Source of the DNA: Orobanche coerulescens
Lineage: Eukaryota; Streptophyta; Magnoliopsida; Lamiales; Orobanchaceae
Assembly (NCBI GenBank): GCA_033398695.1
Contig: CM065802.1
Location: forward strand, 76,804,096-76,868,095
Reading direction: 5' to 3'
Length of the DNA stretch: 64,000 nt
Shown: positions 34,409 to 46,950 of the stretch, piece by piece
How the letters are laid out: every line of letters begins with the position of its first letter
Position numbering within the stretch: position 1 is the first letter of the stretch
Notes under the pieces: model-generated
What the model was told of the DNA's origin: nothing
The model's input: the letters and a program-made list of their open reading frames with translations, nothing else
Databases searched by the model: none
Program-made: the position numbers and the translations under genes

Positions 34409-34803
34409 GTGTGGTTTTTGAGGATTTCGGCGTAGTCCGAATTGTTTGTGATTGTCCTTGTGAATCGTTTAGTGTTTATTTTCTGTTTTCTCGACTGTGC
34501 GTGTTTCCTTGTAATAGGTGCTTTGTGTTTTGTGATTGTTCAGATAATTGACTTGATTGTATTATCTATTTGATGACGCTTGTCACTTGTTGGTTTTATT
34601 ATGTCTCTACCTGTGGCGTTGTGTTGGTTGTCGTGGAGCGTGTTTTCACGCCGTATTTTTTTTCTTTGCGTTGCTTGTAACATTTCACCGTTGGGTGCGA
34701 GTTTTCGGTTCTGGTGTATCTTGTTGAGTGTTTCCTGGCGGGATATTGCTTCTCCCTACCTGTTTTAAGTTTCGGGACGAAACTTCTTTTAAGGAGGATA
34801 GTA
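34409..34803 (+). other. Untranslated 3' internal part and polypurine stretch of D
   Basis: No pol motif is present. The region is T-rich and ends with TTTCGGGACGAAACTTC and AAGGAGGATAG just before the 3' LTR. This is the usual end of Tekay-type internal domains. Confidence 0.75.
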
Positions 34804-37474
34804 TGTAATATCCGCAATTTTGATTTCCGGTATTTTTCTTTTTTTGGATAAAGTCCATTTTGACGACTCTCTTGTGATCGTTTCGTCATTTCGAGAATGA
34901 TTAATTCTACACTTTTTGACGTTCGAGTTCGTTTCGGTGTCGTTTTGTTGAGTTCCGTGTTCTTAGGCGATTTTTCCGCACTTGAGTTCGATTCTTGCGA
35001 ATCTCATCCGAAACTGTTGTTTAAAGTTTCTCGTAAGTTCATTTAGCGTTATTATTCATGTTGTGGGCTTATGCTTGGTGTTTCGATCATGTATAGTGTA
35101 TTTTGGACGTTTTGGGCCATTTTCGTAATTTCCCAAAATTTGGGGTAATTACTTCGTTTGTCGAATTTCGAGCCTTCGGGTGGTTGGAATCGTGTGTTCT
35201 CTTAGCGCTTAGATTCGTATTTACGAGTACTTCATAACCGTATCTTCGGTTTATATTTAGGTTCGGGTTTCAGGGTCGTTCGGGCCAGTTTGGACAGCAG
35301 AATCCGTAAGCTGCTGTTCAGTGCAGACATACGGCAGTAACTTGCTATACTTACGGCCGTAACTTGCTTTACTTACGGCCGTATCTCTTGTTATGTACGT
35401 CCGTACATACCAGTCTGCCTTATATCGGGCAGACCCTTTTTTCTCTCCCATTTTCTTCTATTTTCGTTCCTACCGACGGGTTCGTGCGATTTTGGGCGAT
35501 TTGGGAGATTCCAATCTTCAGAACTTCAATCCATCCTGTTTCTTGGGTCATTGTTGTTGATTAACATCAAAAAATCTTCTCCTTACCATCTAGATCGAAG
35601 GTATAATTCTCAGAACCCTAGTTTTGATAAATTTAGGGGTTTGTCTTGATTTCATGAGTTTAATCCAAAATCGTTGATTCCTTTGTTGTTATCTAGTCAT
35701 ATTGATCATAACCCATGGTTTAGAATTTCGTTTTCAAGATTTCATCGGGTCGATTCGCGTTTTTGACCGTTTTGGGTGAAACCCTTGAACTTTCGTCGTT
35801 TGTTCCTTTAATTCCGCGGCTTTAGGTAGTGTTATGGAATTCATTTTCATTGTTGTTATTATCCTTCGTACTTTATTATCTCGAGTTGGCGTTCGGTGGA
35901 GTCGGCATGTTCGTAGTCGATTCGTGCCATCCTACTTCGGCTGACTCTCCGCGTTCGTGATTATTTGAGGCAAGTACCTTGTCCATACGTATCTCGTTTT
36001 GTGGATATGATGATTGGTGATTGTCTTGGTATATTTGTTTGATTGTTTGAGATGAACTTTCAAAAGATTCGGTTTCGCCTCGTTAAGGGCTCACTTTCAA
36101 AACGCGTGTGTTTTGTGAATGGTGTGTTTCGTGAATGGTTAAGTGAACCCTATGAATACGCTTAGTGTTGTTGTGCTTTGATAATATACATACATATCTT
36201 ATCTCATTTCGGTGTGTTGTGATTTGACACCTGTGTTGTGCTATGTGTTTATTGCCTTTGGGTGAGTTGTTCGGATATCCTTGGTGTGTTATGTTATTTG
36301 TGTGAATGTGTAGATATGGTCGAAGGCCTACGATGACACATGGCATGTGACCATGTGGTCAGGATGCAATAAGTGATTGATCGAACCGTAAGAGCCTAAG
36401 ACAAGACTTGCGGTGACATATGGCATGTGATCATATGGTCATGAGACAACAAGTGATTGATCCAACCGTGAGATGACATGGGATGTGTTCACGGTGTGAT
36501 GTATATGTATTTTGCTCACCTCAGAAGGGTCCGACGAGGCCTCGAGGGAATCCAATGGTATAGCCCTGGATTCAGGAGTTGGTGTGTATATAATTTGTGA
36601 ATGTATTTTGCTCACCTCAGGAGGGTCCGATGAGGCCTCGAGGGAATCCAATGGTATAACCCTGGATTCACGAGTTGGTGTTGTATATGTGTGACCAAGA
36701 TTTACATATCTTGTGTGATTATGTTCTGTTGATTTTATGTCCATCGAGGACACTTAACGTGGGTTTTAACCCCGTGAATTGTTGTTGGTTTTATTTGTGA
36801 AAACAAAACATTTGGGCTGTGACCCCTTTTGATTTTGGAAAGAGAAGGATTCGATAATCCTAAATTGTTTTCTATTAAAACTCCCGATGGCTTATTAAAC
36901 CATTTTGTAAATTGTTTCTCTTGAATTGTGATCTTTCGGTTTTGGAATGTTTTACCCAAACTCTTGCTTCGGGAAGTATTTTTCGTTATGTTTGAATCCT
37001 TGAGGATTCCTGGTCATTATTATTCTTGGAACTTGAATGGTATGACTCGTCTTTTGCACTTTGTACTTGCAACAGTAAAATAGTGGAATTTTGCTAACCC
37101 CCGAGTAATCGGGGGGTGGATGTCTGTATTGCATTCGGGTTTTGGGGAACATAGCACAGGGTCGACATGAAGGATGATGAAAGATGATCGATACTAATCA
37201 CATGAGGACCCATTTGTTGTTATATTGGTTCAGCTGTACGTCATTTCCAATGCAATATTTTCCCCGTTGTACGGGAGTATTTTGTATTTGACCCCTGCAT
37301 GGGCATGTATTGAGATTGAGTTGTATGTATTAATTGAAAGACCAAATCGGTCTACTGAGTCATTTTAGCCTTAAAAGCGATGTTTAGATGTTTAATTATT
37401 TTTACTAGCCTGGTAGATCCTTGAGGAAAGGGTCTACGGCGTGTAACGTCCCTTAGTGGATTGGGGGTATTACA
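34804..37474 (+). repeat. 3' LTR of element D (2671 bp)
   Basis: It starts TGTAATATCCGC and ends GGGGGTATTACA, followed by gtagt. It matches the 5' LTR along its length with scattered substitutions. Confidence 0.92.
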
Positions 37475-38029
37475 GTAGTGATCATGTTTTCGTTGTTTTT
37501 GCTGGAGGATTTTAGGTGTTTGAGGTTTCCCAGTTGAGCCGTGTTCGTCGGAGGGTTCGATATAGGTTACCGAGGCAAGTATTCTTGTCTATGCGATTTA
37601 TATTGTGTGAATTGAGGTTGCATATGAAATTGTGTTGGTTTATGTAATCTTGTTGATTGTGCTTTAGGTGAATTATCGTAGTTGTTATGTGGTTATATGA
37701 GTTAGCGTTGGTTCATTGCTTGTCATAGAGATATGTCAATAAAGACGTAGTGCCGGGTAGATTTTACACTTAGATATGTGCTATAATGTTTTGGTGATCA
37801 CCGGCTTGTGTGGGTTATGTCATGTGTTATGAGTTGGGTTAGTCGTGTTGGTTGTTAGGTTGTTATGCCGTTGATGTGCGGAGATGCGTTAGGATTGTTA
37901 GGTCGTAGTTATGCGTCGGTTAATTGGCCATTTCTAGCAAGTGCCTTGATTATATATATATTGTGATTGACTTTCGAGGCTTGTGGTTTACACTGTGAAT
38001 TGTGGGACGTGTGTGTGTGTTGTTGTTCT

Positions 38030-38157
38030 TCCACCCGGAGTGTTCGACGGGGCATCTGGGGGCCGCTACTAAGGGGTACGGCCGCGGAAGTGGTTCCCCA
38101 CCCGGAGCGTTCAACGGGGCGTCTGGGGGTCGATACTAAAGGGTACGGTCGCGCTTT
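38030..38157 (+). repeat. Two-copy tandem repeat in LTR remnant E
   Basis: Two units of about 70 bp share CCACCCGGAG, TTC(G/A)ACGGGGC and ACTAA(G/A)GGGTACGG. They occupy the place in E that corresponds to the tandem repeats in the D and G LTRs. Confidence 0.7.
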
Positions 38158-39147
38158 ACCAGGTGTGGTTTTCATCTTGAGGATGGTGTTGATGTATCCG
38201 ATAATTGTGATATATCCGGAATATCACAACATTTTGGTTCTCGATGTTGATGTACATTATATATTTAATTTTGTTACTTGGCTAGAATGGCACTAGGTTA
38301 TGTGTCGTAAGAGTTAGCTCCTTGATTGTGAGGTTTTGGTATTAGAAAACAAACCTTGATATTGTTTCCGTGTATTTTAGTTGGAAAAAATTTTGGGCTG
38401 AGATCCCTATGGTTGTGTAAATGTTACTTGTGGGAGATGACTTGGGCGGAGACCCAAATGTTTTAAAATGATTTCGTAATTAAGGACGTGAGGTCCAGAA
38501 GGATTTGCTATTAATGTAAATGTTTGTTACATAAAAGAGATTTGGGACGAGATCCTATTATTTTTGGAAAAGTTTTATAATCTCGGACTTGAAGTCCCAA
38601 AAGACTTTCTGTCGTTTTCCAAAACTCCCGAGTTGATATATATTATTTTCAAAGACTTGAGCTATACCTTAAATATTGAAAACCTCTTGGGAACTTCTTT
38701 CACAAATGTCATTACTTTAATATAGCTGATATTGGCGTGATATATTTTGTATAGACTGAATAATTGTACTAGCCATTCCAATGTTAACCCTTAAATGGGG
38801 GAACTACGTATCATGCATTTCAGGTGTGCTTAGTTCGTTGGAGCAACCACATGGACAGCATGGGAGAAGACGAGCCGCGATACTAATCAAGAGTTAAGAG
38901 TCCAGTTTGATGTTGTTGTATTGTTGAGTCATTTTCAATCTTTCGATGTATTGTATTTTGACCCCTGCATGGGTATATACAATAATGAGTTTATTTTTGG
39001 GTTGATTTAATCGTGAGACCTCATTGGTCATTGTAATTAATATTTGACCTTATCGGCCTGTGTTGGTAAGCTGTTTGATCTCGGCCGGTCAAACATTGTC
39101 GTATCATGGTTGTTAGCCGGGTAGATCCTTCTAGAAAAAGGGTCTAC

Positions 39148-41648
39148 TGTAACACCCCAAACTAGACGACTATTACAGTGCCGTGGACCCCCGACTGGGA
39201 CCCACCAGGCGAATGAAAATTAATGACTTAAATAATATAATTATAGTACCGAACCACATTATATCATCAATTACTCCGATGAGGAGTTTCAAGTACAACA
39301 CACCCAAGATAATACAGAATACATGTATATTTTATATGAAGATAAAATATACAACACTGAATGAAAATGAGTATCCAAATGGAAATCTGCAGCGGAAATA
39401 AAATGAAGACAACATGAATGTCTGAAAGGACTGGGGCCCCCTACTAGTATCACTGGGACTTCTCACCATCAACGTTCTCTTCCCGTGCCTTTGCCTTGCC
39501 ATGACCTGAAAACAATGTCCCCCAACGGGGTCAGTTACACAGAACAACAATCCTCAAGAGTTGAATATACACAATCATGATATATCTTAATTATGAAATT
39601 AAGCTGAAGAGGGGCATCGTAGTACGCCCGTAATGGTATGTGCACGTGCACAAGACGAGTGTCCGGACACACCCACCCTTGTACCTAATTAGTCTCACGG
39701 AGGTACGTTACCGTGTGCACAGTCCATTGTGTCGGTGAACCCGAACACGTGACCATCATGTGCCCGACTAAAAATTCCACACATCACCACCCGACCACGC
39801 AATATGAACCCAGAAGGTCATATGAACGAGAATGACCATGATGAATATTAATGAATAACAATCCGACAAAGTCAAGAATGACTCACCGAGATGAAATAAT
39901 AGTGAAGTGAATGATAGCTCAATGAAATGATTGGAACCGTCGTTCCTCGTGAACGAAGTTATTATTCGACAATTACAAGTCTCAATACGGTTAATACATT
40001 ATGAATGAATCATGATTATGACCGAACAACAACGAAAGGAATGAATATCCTTTTAACCGAGTAAGAATTAACTTACTCAATACCGGTGAAGAATGTCCTT
40101 CCTCGAACAAACGTCCTACAATGAGATATCGGTCGCTCGAACAACCTTGAATAACACAAATACCAACAATCCGCTCAGTATACGCATCAACACGATTATT
40201 ACTAACTCAAAACGTCGATATGACAAATCCAAGTTCATTGGGTCATTATAACAAACACGTTGTAACCACTCTTCGATTGTTTACAACCAATCCTTAATTA
40301 TACCAATATCAAATCCCCAAGGAGTGTTCAATCTAACAAAACATCTTCAACACAATCCATAATCCAAAATAAATACTCAAATCGAGATTTCAAACAACAT
40401 CTAATCGAAAATCCCTAAATCCAAATCAATATTCAAGGTGTTCTTGAATAAACCCAAATAATCCGATGATAATCCTTAACAATACATAATCACAAGTATA
40501 TCACTTCATATATCATGATCATCACGTCCAAACATCATAACCCAACACAAAATCGAAATCCAAGGTGTTGAAGAATTTACCTCTTGAAGATCCAAATACT
40601 TTGATCCGGTGAAATCGTGTTAAATCGACTATCCAAGCGTCACAAACGAATGAAGGTGATAAAAACCAAACACCCAAGTGACTGATGATGAAAAATATGT
40701 CCCAAGAACTCTCTCTCTCGGAAATAAGGTGAAGAAGTGAGAAAAATGAGCTCAAAGTCCCGTCCAAGTCCTTAAGTACTGCCATGGTTACGGCCGTAAC
40801 TCGGCCTACTTACGGCCGTAACATTCCCAAGTCAACGGCCTTACGGCCGTAACCAGCCATCTCATACGGGCGTAACTCGCCCTCGTCGAAACATCTGCCG
40901 ACAGACATATGGCCGTACCCGCACATGCCTTACGGTCGTTACTAGACTGATACGGCCGTACTCGGAAAGGCTTACGGGCGTATGAAACCTTCGTCGAAAC
41001 TGACCGGGCACCCTGCTCGAATCGTACGGCCGTAACCAGCCAAGCCTTACGGCCGTACCTGCCTCATGTTATGGCCGTATGCCGCAATCCTTACGGCCGT
41101 AAGCCCTCTTCATCCGACATGACCTGAAAATCACGAACGCATGTTACGGCCGTAGCCTGCCTATCCTTACGGCCGTATCTACCCTTCGGCCAAAACATCC
41201 TTAAGCCAACGAATGCATGTTACGGCCGTAATGCATGATTAGTTACGGCCGTAACTCACTGCTGGAAGTGACAAAAATCTGGCGACTCCGTCTCCTCTTT
41301 ACAAACGATGAATGATTCGACATACAATACTTGTATGAATGCAATTAAATCCACTAACATGAAATAGGTGATATTTCCAATGCAAGACTATCAATCACGA
41401 TGATTATGATAATATTCTCGTCTCGATTCTCAAACAGAGATGAATGACGATCGGTAACTGATACACGGCTAAATTATGCCAACGAAGAATACAGATGAAT
41501 GAATCATGAATGATGAGTGATTATTAATGAGTGAAAATTACTGAGTGACAATTACTGACTGGTAAATACTGAATGATAATGAATGAATTACAATCGGTTA
41601 TTACATTTACGGCATGTAATATTCCCAGTGGTACTTAGGGGTGTTACA
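39148..41648 (-). mobile_element. F1: gypsy LTR on the minus strand (solo or truncated), 2501 bp
   Basis: It has TGTAACACCCC and GGGGTGTTACA termini and lies in reverse. Its minus-strand end (GCCTGGTGGGTCCCA...TTACA) resembles the end of the LTR of G. A TTACGGCCGTAA array and a TATA-like ACTTAAGG lie in the correct minus-strand order. No internal domain is attached. The flanking bases tctac and ttctt do not match, so no target duplication supports a simple solo LTR. One flank may have been deleted or recombined. Confidence 0.75.
40775..41260 (-). promoter_or_regulatory. TTACGGCCGTAA array in F1 (minus strand)
   Basis: Plus-strand starts include 40788, 40810, 40841, 40864, 40907, 40930, 40950 and 40972, with offsets of mostly 20-23 and two larger gaps. 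Further sites run to about 41252. In minus-strand order the array lies upstream of a TATA-like ACTTAAGG at about 40771-40778, as in the plus-strand LTRs. Confidence 0.72.
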
Positions 41649-42227
41649 TTCTTGATTATGGTCATACTATTTATGTTGTTCGTGTACTTATTCCGCTGCA
41701 TTGTACTTCCATATATTTTATATTTTTTTGGGTGTATCCATCTTTGCGTTTGAATCGCTATTTTAATACTTTGAGTATTTTGAATGTGGTTTTAATACTT
41801 CAGGTCCGAGTCGTTTCTCCTCGTGAGTCATTATTGATCGGACTAGTATCAATAGATCTTCGCGTCATATGAAACCTATGCAAGTGACATGTCCCACCTA
41901 TGAAATACGGTACGTGATTCTTGTGCCATGGTTTAATTACTGGCAAGATGAATTGATATAATTGATTAATCCTTCTGTTGATCTTGTTGGACTCTATCAT
42001 TTGTTGGTATGCTCGATTGATATTGTTGGAGTCTATCATTTTGCCGGTATTCTTGGTTGACCTGTTGATCTTGTATTTGTTTCAACTTCGTGACGATGCT
42101 GTCAATATTTTTGTGGCACAAATGGTGCGAATAATTTATTGATTTACTATCAATTATCGTGGAACACATAGCTCATTGTCGCTATTAATTTAGCTTTATT
42201 GATTAACCTATGAGACGTGTTTGAGTT
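41649..42227 (+). other. Leader region of decayed gypsy element J
   Basis: No coding frame was seen. The stretch near 41835-41900 (GATCGGACTAGTATC...CATATGAAACC) resembles the leader of element D, so this is probably the untranslated region ahead of the gag remnant at 42764. No LTR of J was identified. Confidence 0.5.
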
Positions 42228-42724
42228 TAAGGCTGTTCTTGGTCCGGTTCGGTCTGGGTATTTTCTTTTCGGGTCTGGACCGTTAAGATATCTAGTATTA
42301 TCGGTTCCGGTCCTTACCGGTTTCGGGTCCCAACTTCAATACTTGTATCCGGACCGCTAACGTTTTGGGTGAATATCGCTCTTGGGTATTTCGGGCGGGT
42401 TCTCGGGTATATTGGATCGTTAAAAGCCCTAATTACCAAAACCTCATAATCGAAACAAGAATGGATGTTTTTTTTTCAAATGTATGGTATGGAAATTAAG
42501 AGATAAGGTCTTTTAAACTTATTTTTTCTATATGTACTAATACCTTATATAATATTTTGTACGATGTATGTTTACGAAAACTTACCTTTTTTCTTACCGG
42601 GTAACGGTTTCGGTCCTTATCGGTTTCGGTTCTAAATTCGGTACCAGTATTCGGACCGCTAACGTTTCGGGTGAGTATCGGTCCGAGGTATTATCGGGCG
42701 GTTCTCGGATTGCTAACATCCCTA
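42228..42724 (+). mobile_element. hAT-2: non-autonomous hAT transposon, 497 bp
   Basis: The 8-bp duplication tttgagtt flanks it at 42220-42227 and 42725-42732. Left end TAAGGCTGTTCTT and right end read in reverse TAGGGATGTTAGC form imperfect inverted termini. The interior repeats GGTTCCGGTCC and GGTTTCGGTC units. No coding frame. The strand is arbitrary. Confidence 0.85.
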
Positions 42725-42968
42725 TTTGAGTTGTGGTCATGATTTCGATTTCATACTTCTAGTATGGAAAGAGATAACAGAGGATGTGGTAACGAGGCAG
42801 AGGCTACAGAGCGGGCCGAAACCTAGGACCATAAGCTAATACGTGCGCAAACGCAATGATGGACTGGAGTTCGACGGGCAGTGTTGTTGCCTACTTGGTC
42901 GATAGTGCTACCCTCTCTCTGATAGCCAGTGATTCATGATATGGGAGCCGTACTCGGGGCATGAAACA

Positions 42969-45900
42969 TATAACACACTGAAAAAGTAGTTATTAAGTTA
43001 GGTGGACCCATAGTGGGACCTACCAGACGATACAAATATATTGGTCAATCATAATATAACTGCAGTACCGAACAAATATGTTATCAAACACTCCGACGAG
43101 GAGTTTATACAACACTTGGATATAATTGTAACAATACCTAAGATTCAAAATACAAGTATAATCTATAATAAAGATGGAGAACACCCAAGACAATACAAAA
43201 TATAGAGAAGTATAATACAACTGAAGTAAAGTACACGATTTAACATAACCAGAAAAAAAGAAGACTCGGCCCCCAACTAGTATCCTTCAAACTAGGGCTG
43301 GGATAGGTCGGTTTTTTGAAAAAATAGTCTAGAACCGAAATTCAAAATTTGTTATGTAATTCGGATTCGGTTCCTGATCTTTTTCTTTAGGAACCGAACT
43401 TTTAGGAACCAAAGTAATTTTCTCAAGGAACCAAAATACCCGAACCGAAGTTTCTATTTCAAATTTCTCAGAAAGAACCGAAACTTTTTCGGTTTACTTC
43501 ATTTTCTTTGATTATTTTTAAATTTATCTGATAAAGATATATAAATTATGGTGTTTTAATTTATATAGTATGTAAAGCAATTAGAAATAAAAGTATAGTA
43601 TGGTTTATATTTTGGGTATTATGGGTTATAATATATTATTTGGTTATTCACGTTAATTTCGGGTATTACGGTCAATAAAATTTTGAAATTATAATAACCG
43701 AACTCGAACCCGAAGTTTATTTTAGGACCCGAACTCGAATTTTTTTAATGATTTTTTTCTCAATACCCGAACCGAACCGCACCGAAATTGATAGTTCGGT
43801 TTGGATTTGCGGTTATTCGAGTCCTAAGTCCCAACCCTACTTCAAACCCTTCGACGTTACTATGCTCCCCTGTGGTTTGGCCTTCCATCGATATAAAATA
43901 CAAACAATAAGTATTTCGCCCAAAATCACAGGTTCAGATACACATGATAATAAGTCAAGATGTTACATAAATCATATACAATATATCTCAATGAAATAAA
44001 CTTGACAGTCGAACATACCCCTTGGGCATATGAACAGCCAACTGCAACCGTGGGACATACCTAATCACACATGGTGTATGAACGACCAACAATATGGCTC
44101 AAGGACGGACATCACAGTATGCACGACTCAGAAATATGTCTGTGCACATATCCACTCCGTATACGGAATCCTCATATTATATGTGTGACAATGTACCTAA
44201 TTAGTCTCACAAAGTAACTGTCTCGTATGCATAGTCCAATATGGAAACATCAGCACACGAACATATGTACCCGACTAAAAATCCTACACATAACCAATTG
44301 GCACGCAGATGTGACTCCAGAAATGTCATGGTACAACATGACAACAAAAACCCAAATCCAACAAGGATAAGAGGAACTCATCGAAGTGAAACAACGATCA
44401 ATGAGATCAATGATACCAAAGATAGTACACTTGAGATTACAATCCCAGAACGAAACAATTGACATGATCAACAACAATACCTCGATATGAATCGTAAAAT
44501 CATAAAGCATTAACACATACACGAAATGTACAACATTCACAAGAATCACTATAATTATAACGAAGCAAAATAACTTGCCTCAATACTGAAAATGAACAAT
44601 AGTCCTTGCTTGAATGAACGAGCTGCGTCCTTCGACAATCAACAATCACTCTAGCAACCTTGAATAAAATACAATTCATTCCGTATCAACAACCGAAAAA
44701 CCAAGTCTCAATGACTCAAACACACTATTATCCTCGGTTCGGTGACCCAACTGCTTCGAATAATTCATCCCAACAGATAGATAACAATCTTCACATATTT
44801 ATAATTAAAACCCATTTGATCTTGTGAAAACCTATCACAATAATTAAACCCCCGATGGATAACATCAAACATCCAAACTCAATAACATCATTTACGATTA
44901 TTCCAACTTATAATGAGTTCTTCATGTTCATTAACCCATATTCAAAGTGTTCTTCAACACAAATCCAAGAATCTCAAGATATAATCATATACATCTTATA
45001 ATCATACATATATATTCATATAAATCATGATTATATACCCAACAACATCATAATCCATCTTGTAATGAAATTAAAAGATGAAGAACAATACCTCTTGGAG
45101 AATCAGATGAGACCTACATTTGAATTCTCACCAAATCACTTCCCAAGCTCAATAAGTGTGATACAAAATCATCCACATTAATACCCAAGTTTGTAGAGCT
45201 TCACATAATCCTCTCCATGAACAATCTCTCTCTCTCGAAAATGTGAAGAAATAAAGTGAATGCGTGTTAAAACCCGACATGCGCATATATGTACTGTCAT
45301 AACATACGAATATATCTACAAAAGTTACAACCGTAACTATCTCACGTACGGTCGTATGTATAACACATACGGTTGCACCTTTCACAACTGTCATCCACTC
45401 ACATCGAAAGTCAACAGACATACAGTTGTACTGCAATCACGTATGATCGTATAATACCTATATACGATCTTACTCTTGCATGAATATGGGTGTAGAAACC
45501 TTACTTTGAAAACTTAAGAAACCAACAGGCGCATGTATATGACCGTAACATGGGTCACATATGGCCGTAACAAAAGAAACATACGACCATAACCTAAGTT
45601 ACATACAACCGTACTCTACATCTCAAGGAAAAAACAAACACAAACCAGCAGTTTCAAAAGCTTACCTACTGGCGTATAATGTAATACAACCTGATAAACC
45701 TAATCTACATCAAATCTGACGATGGAAACACCACAATAAGGCCATACAGTAAACAACATAAGGACGTAGCAATTGCCAAGCACGGCTGTAACATATGCAT
45801 AAGTTACAAGCGTAATGGCTAACACTCCAAAAATCCAAACTTCACAAAGTTCGACTTTCAAGCATAATCAACACAAGGCATCGAGTACGAACAACACACT

Positions 45901-45986
45901 AATTCAGTACAACCTCAATGTATGAATAAAATGTAAATACAAATAGTGTAATAAATAAAAACAAGAAATTACACATGGATATTACA
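42969..45986 (-). mobile_element. F2: solo gypsy LTR on the minus strand, with a hAT insertion
   Basis: It reads TGTAATATCC from 45986 leftwards and ends at a mutated TATAACACAC at 42969. After removal of hAT-3 it is about 2463 bp, close to F1 (2501 bp), and shares GTGGACCC and CTCCGA(C/T)GAGGAGTTT blocks with F1. The flanks aaaca (42964-42968) and ggaca (45987-45991) differ by two G/A changes and could be a decayed duplication. Degraded TTACGGCCGTAA sites lie at about 45300-45830. Confidence 0.72.
43293..43839 (+). mobile_element. hAT-3: non-autonomous hAT transposon, 547 bp
   Basis: The 8-bp duplication cttcaaac flanks it at 43285-43292 and 43840-43847. Ends are TAGGGCTGGGAT and, read in reverse from the right, TAGGGTTGGGAC. 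The interior repeats GAACCGAA and CCGAACC units and is AT-rich with no coding frame. The TAGGG ends resemble those of hAT-2. The strand is arbitrary. Confidence 0.92.
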
Positions 45987-46950
45987 GGACAAACTGAGGG
46001 TGTGTGAGGCTACCCTTATGCTTTGATGGAGAGGATGGTAGCCCATATGACATAGATGAAGAGACTGATAAAGACTTTGCCATCTTTCTTGGCTCATGGT
46101 CAGCAGCAGAGAGTTCCCCAACAGTCACCTCAGGTGCAAGGGAGAGCGTGAGTCAAATTATTGGTGATATCTCTCGCCAGCGACCACCAATATTTGATGG
46201 ATCGAATGAATTGACTAATATTGGTCACTCGATCGAGCATCTTGTGAAATTATTCAACATGGTTGAGTGTCCCAAAGAGAATAGAGTTGCAGTAGCAACT
46301 TTCTATCTCAATAAGAGCATTCACTCATGGTGGCTATCTATGAAGCCCACCGATAGTTTTTGGAAGTGGGATGAGTTCAAGATTTACATGTTAGAGAGAG
46401 ATTACCCGACCTATCAATGAGAGTCCAATTTATTTGAATTGATGCACCTAGATCCTTCTGATGAGGATGATATGTCGTATGTTGTCGAGAAGTGTCAAGA
46501 ACTTCTCCCTTTTGCCTTTTTGATTGTTCGAACGAAGGTTGATTAGATAAAGTACTTCAACAAGAGGTTGAAGCCTCGTATGTGTATGCAGTTACTTAAT
46601 CACCACTAAAGGAAGTTACCCGAGTTTTTTGAGAATGCTCTCTAGTTTGAGCTTACTTTGAAAGAGATTGCTAAGAAGCAACCGACATCCTCCGATACGA
46701 GACTGAGAAACCAGAACTAACCTAATGATAGTCAGAAGACGTTCAAGAAACCATAAGATGTCCTATCTTATTATGACCATCCATCTATTGCATCGAGACC
46801 AGTGGATAGCAGTCCCGAGAAGCCAGTTCGGCCATTGCTTGTTTTTAATTACGGAGAACTAGGACAGTTCAATTCCAAATGTTCGCGGCCGACGATTACT
46901 TGTAACACATGTAGAGGTGTCGGACACCAGGCTAGATTTAATCTTGTACT

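Larger units (their letters stand above)
29458..37474 (+). mobile_element. Element D: gag-only Ty3/gypsy retrotransposon, 8017 bp
   Basis: Target duplications gtagt flank it at 29453-29457 and 37475-37479. LTRs of 2670 and 2671 bp start TGTAATATC and end TTACA and are clearly alike. The internal part is about 2.68 kb. It has a primer-binding site, a Tekay-like gag with two zinc-knuckle motifs and then the GACGAAACTTCTTTTAAGGA end stretch, with no pol. It fits a non-autonomous gag-only derivative of the same broad family as G. Confidence 0.92.
28540..39147 (+). repeat. LTR remnant E, split by element D
   Basis: Parts lie at 28540-29452 and 37480-39147, on either side of the gtagt duplication of D. 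The sequence resembles the LTR of D along much of its length, including a palindrome array, a TATA box, a GAGGCAAGTA-type stretch and a GGGTAGATCCTT...GGGTCTAC end. It stops at 39147, where F1 begins, so the LTR terminus is missing. No LTR start was recognised next to the end of G at 28539. It appears to be an old partial LTR. Confidence 0.7.
42764..46950 (+). pseudogene. Gypsy gag of element J, split by solo LTR F2
   Basis: A short N-terminal part at 42764-42968 starts MERDNRGCGNEAEA. After F2 the reading resumes at about 45987. The gag core shows RQRPPIFDGSNE, HSWWLSMKPTD and WDEFKIYML (46170-46400). TGA at 46418 and several later stops follow. Remnants of two zinc knuckles lie near 46836-46940, one as FNYGELGQFNSKC with key Cys and His lost, the other as CNTCRGVGHQARF with the last Cys lost. 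It resembles the gag of D but is much more decayed. Nothing of pol follows. Confidence 0.7.

Noticed and set aside
37967..38296. ORF of 109 residues in LTR remnant E
   Set aside because: It spans a two-copy tandem repeat in an LTR and has no recognisable domain.
39332..39550. Minus-strand ORF of 72 residues in F1
   Set aside because: It lies inside an LTR, has no recognisable domain and no counterpart kept open in F2.
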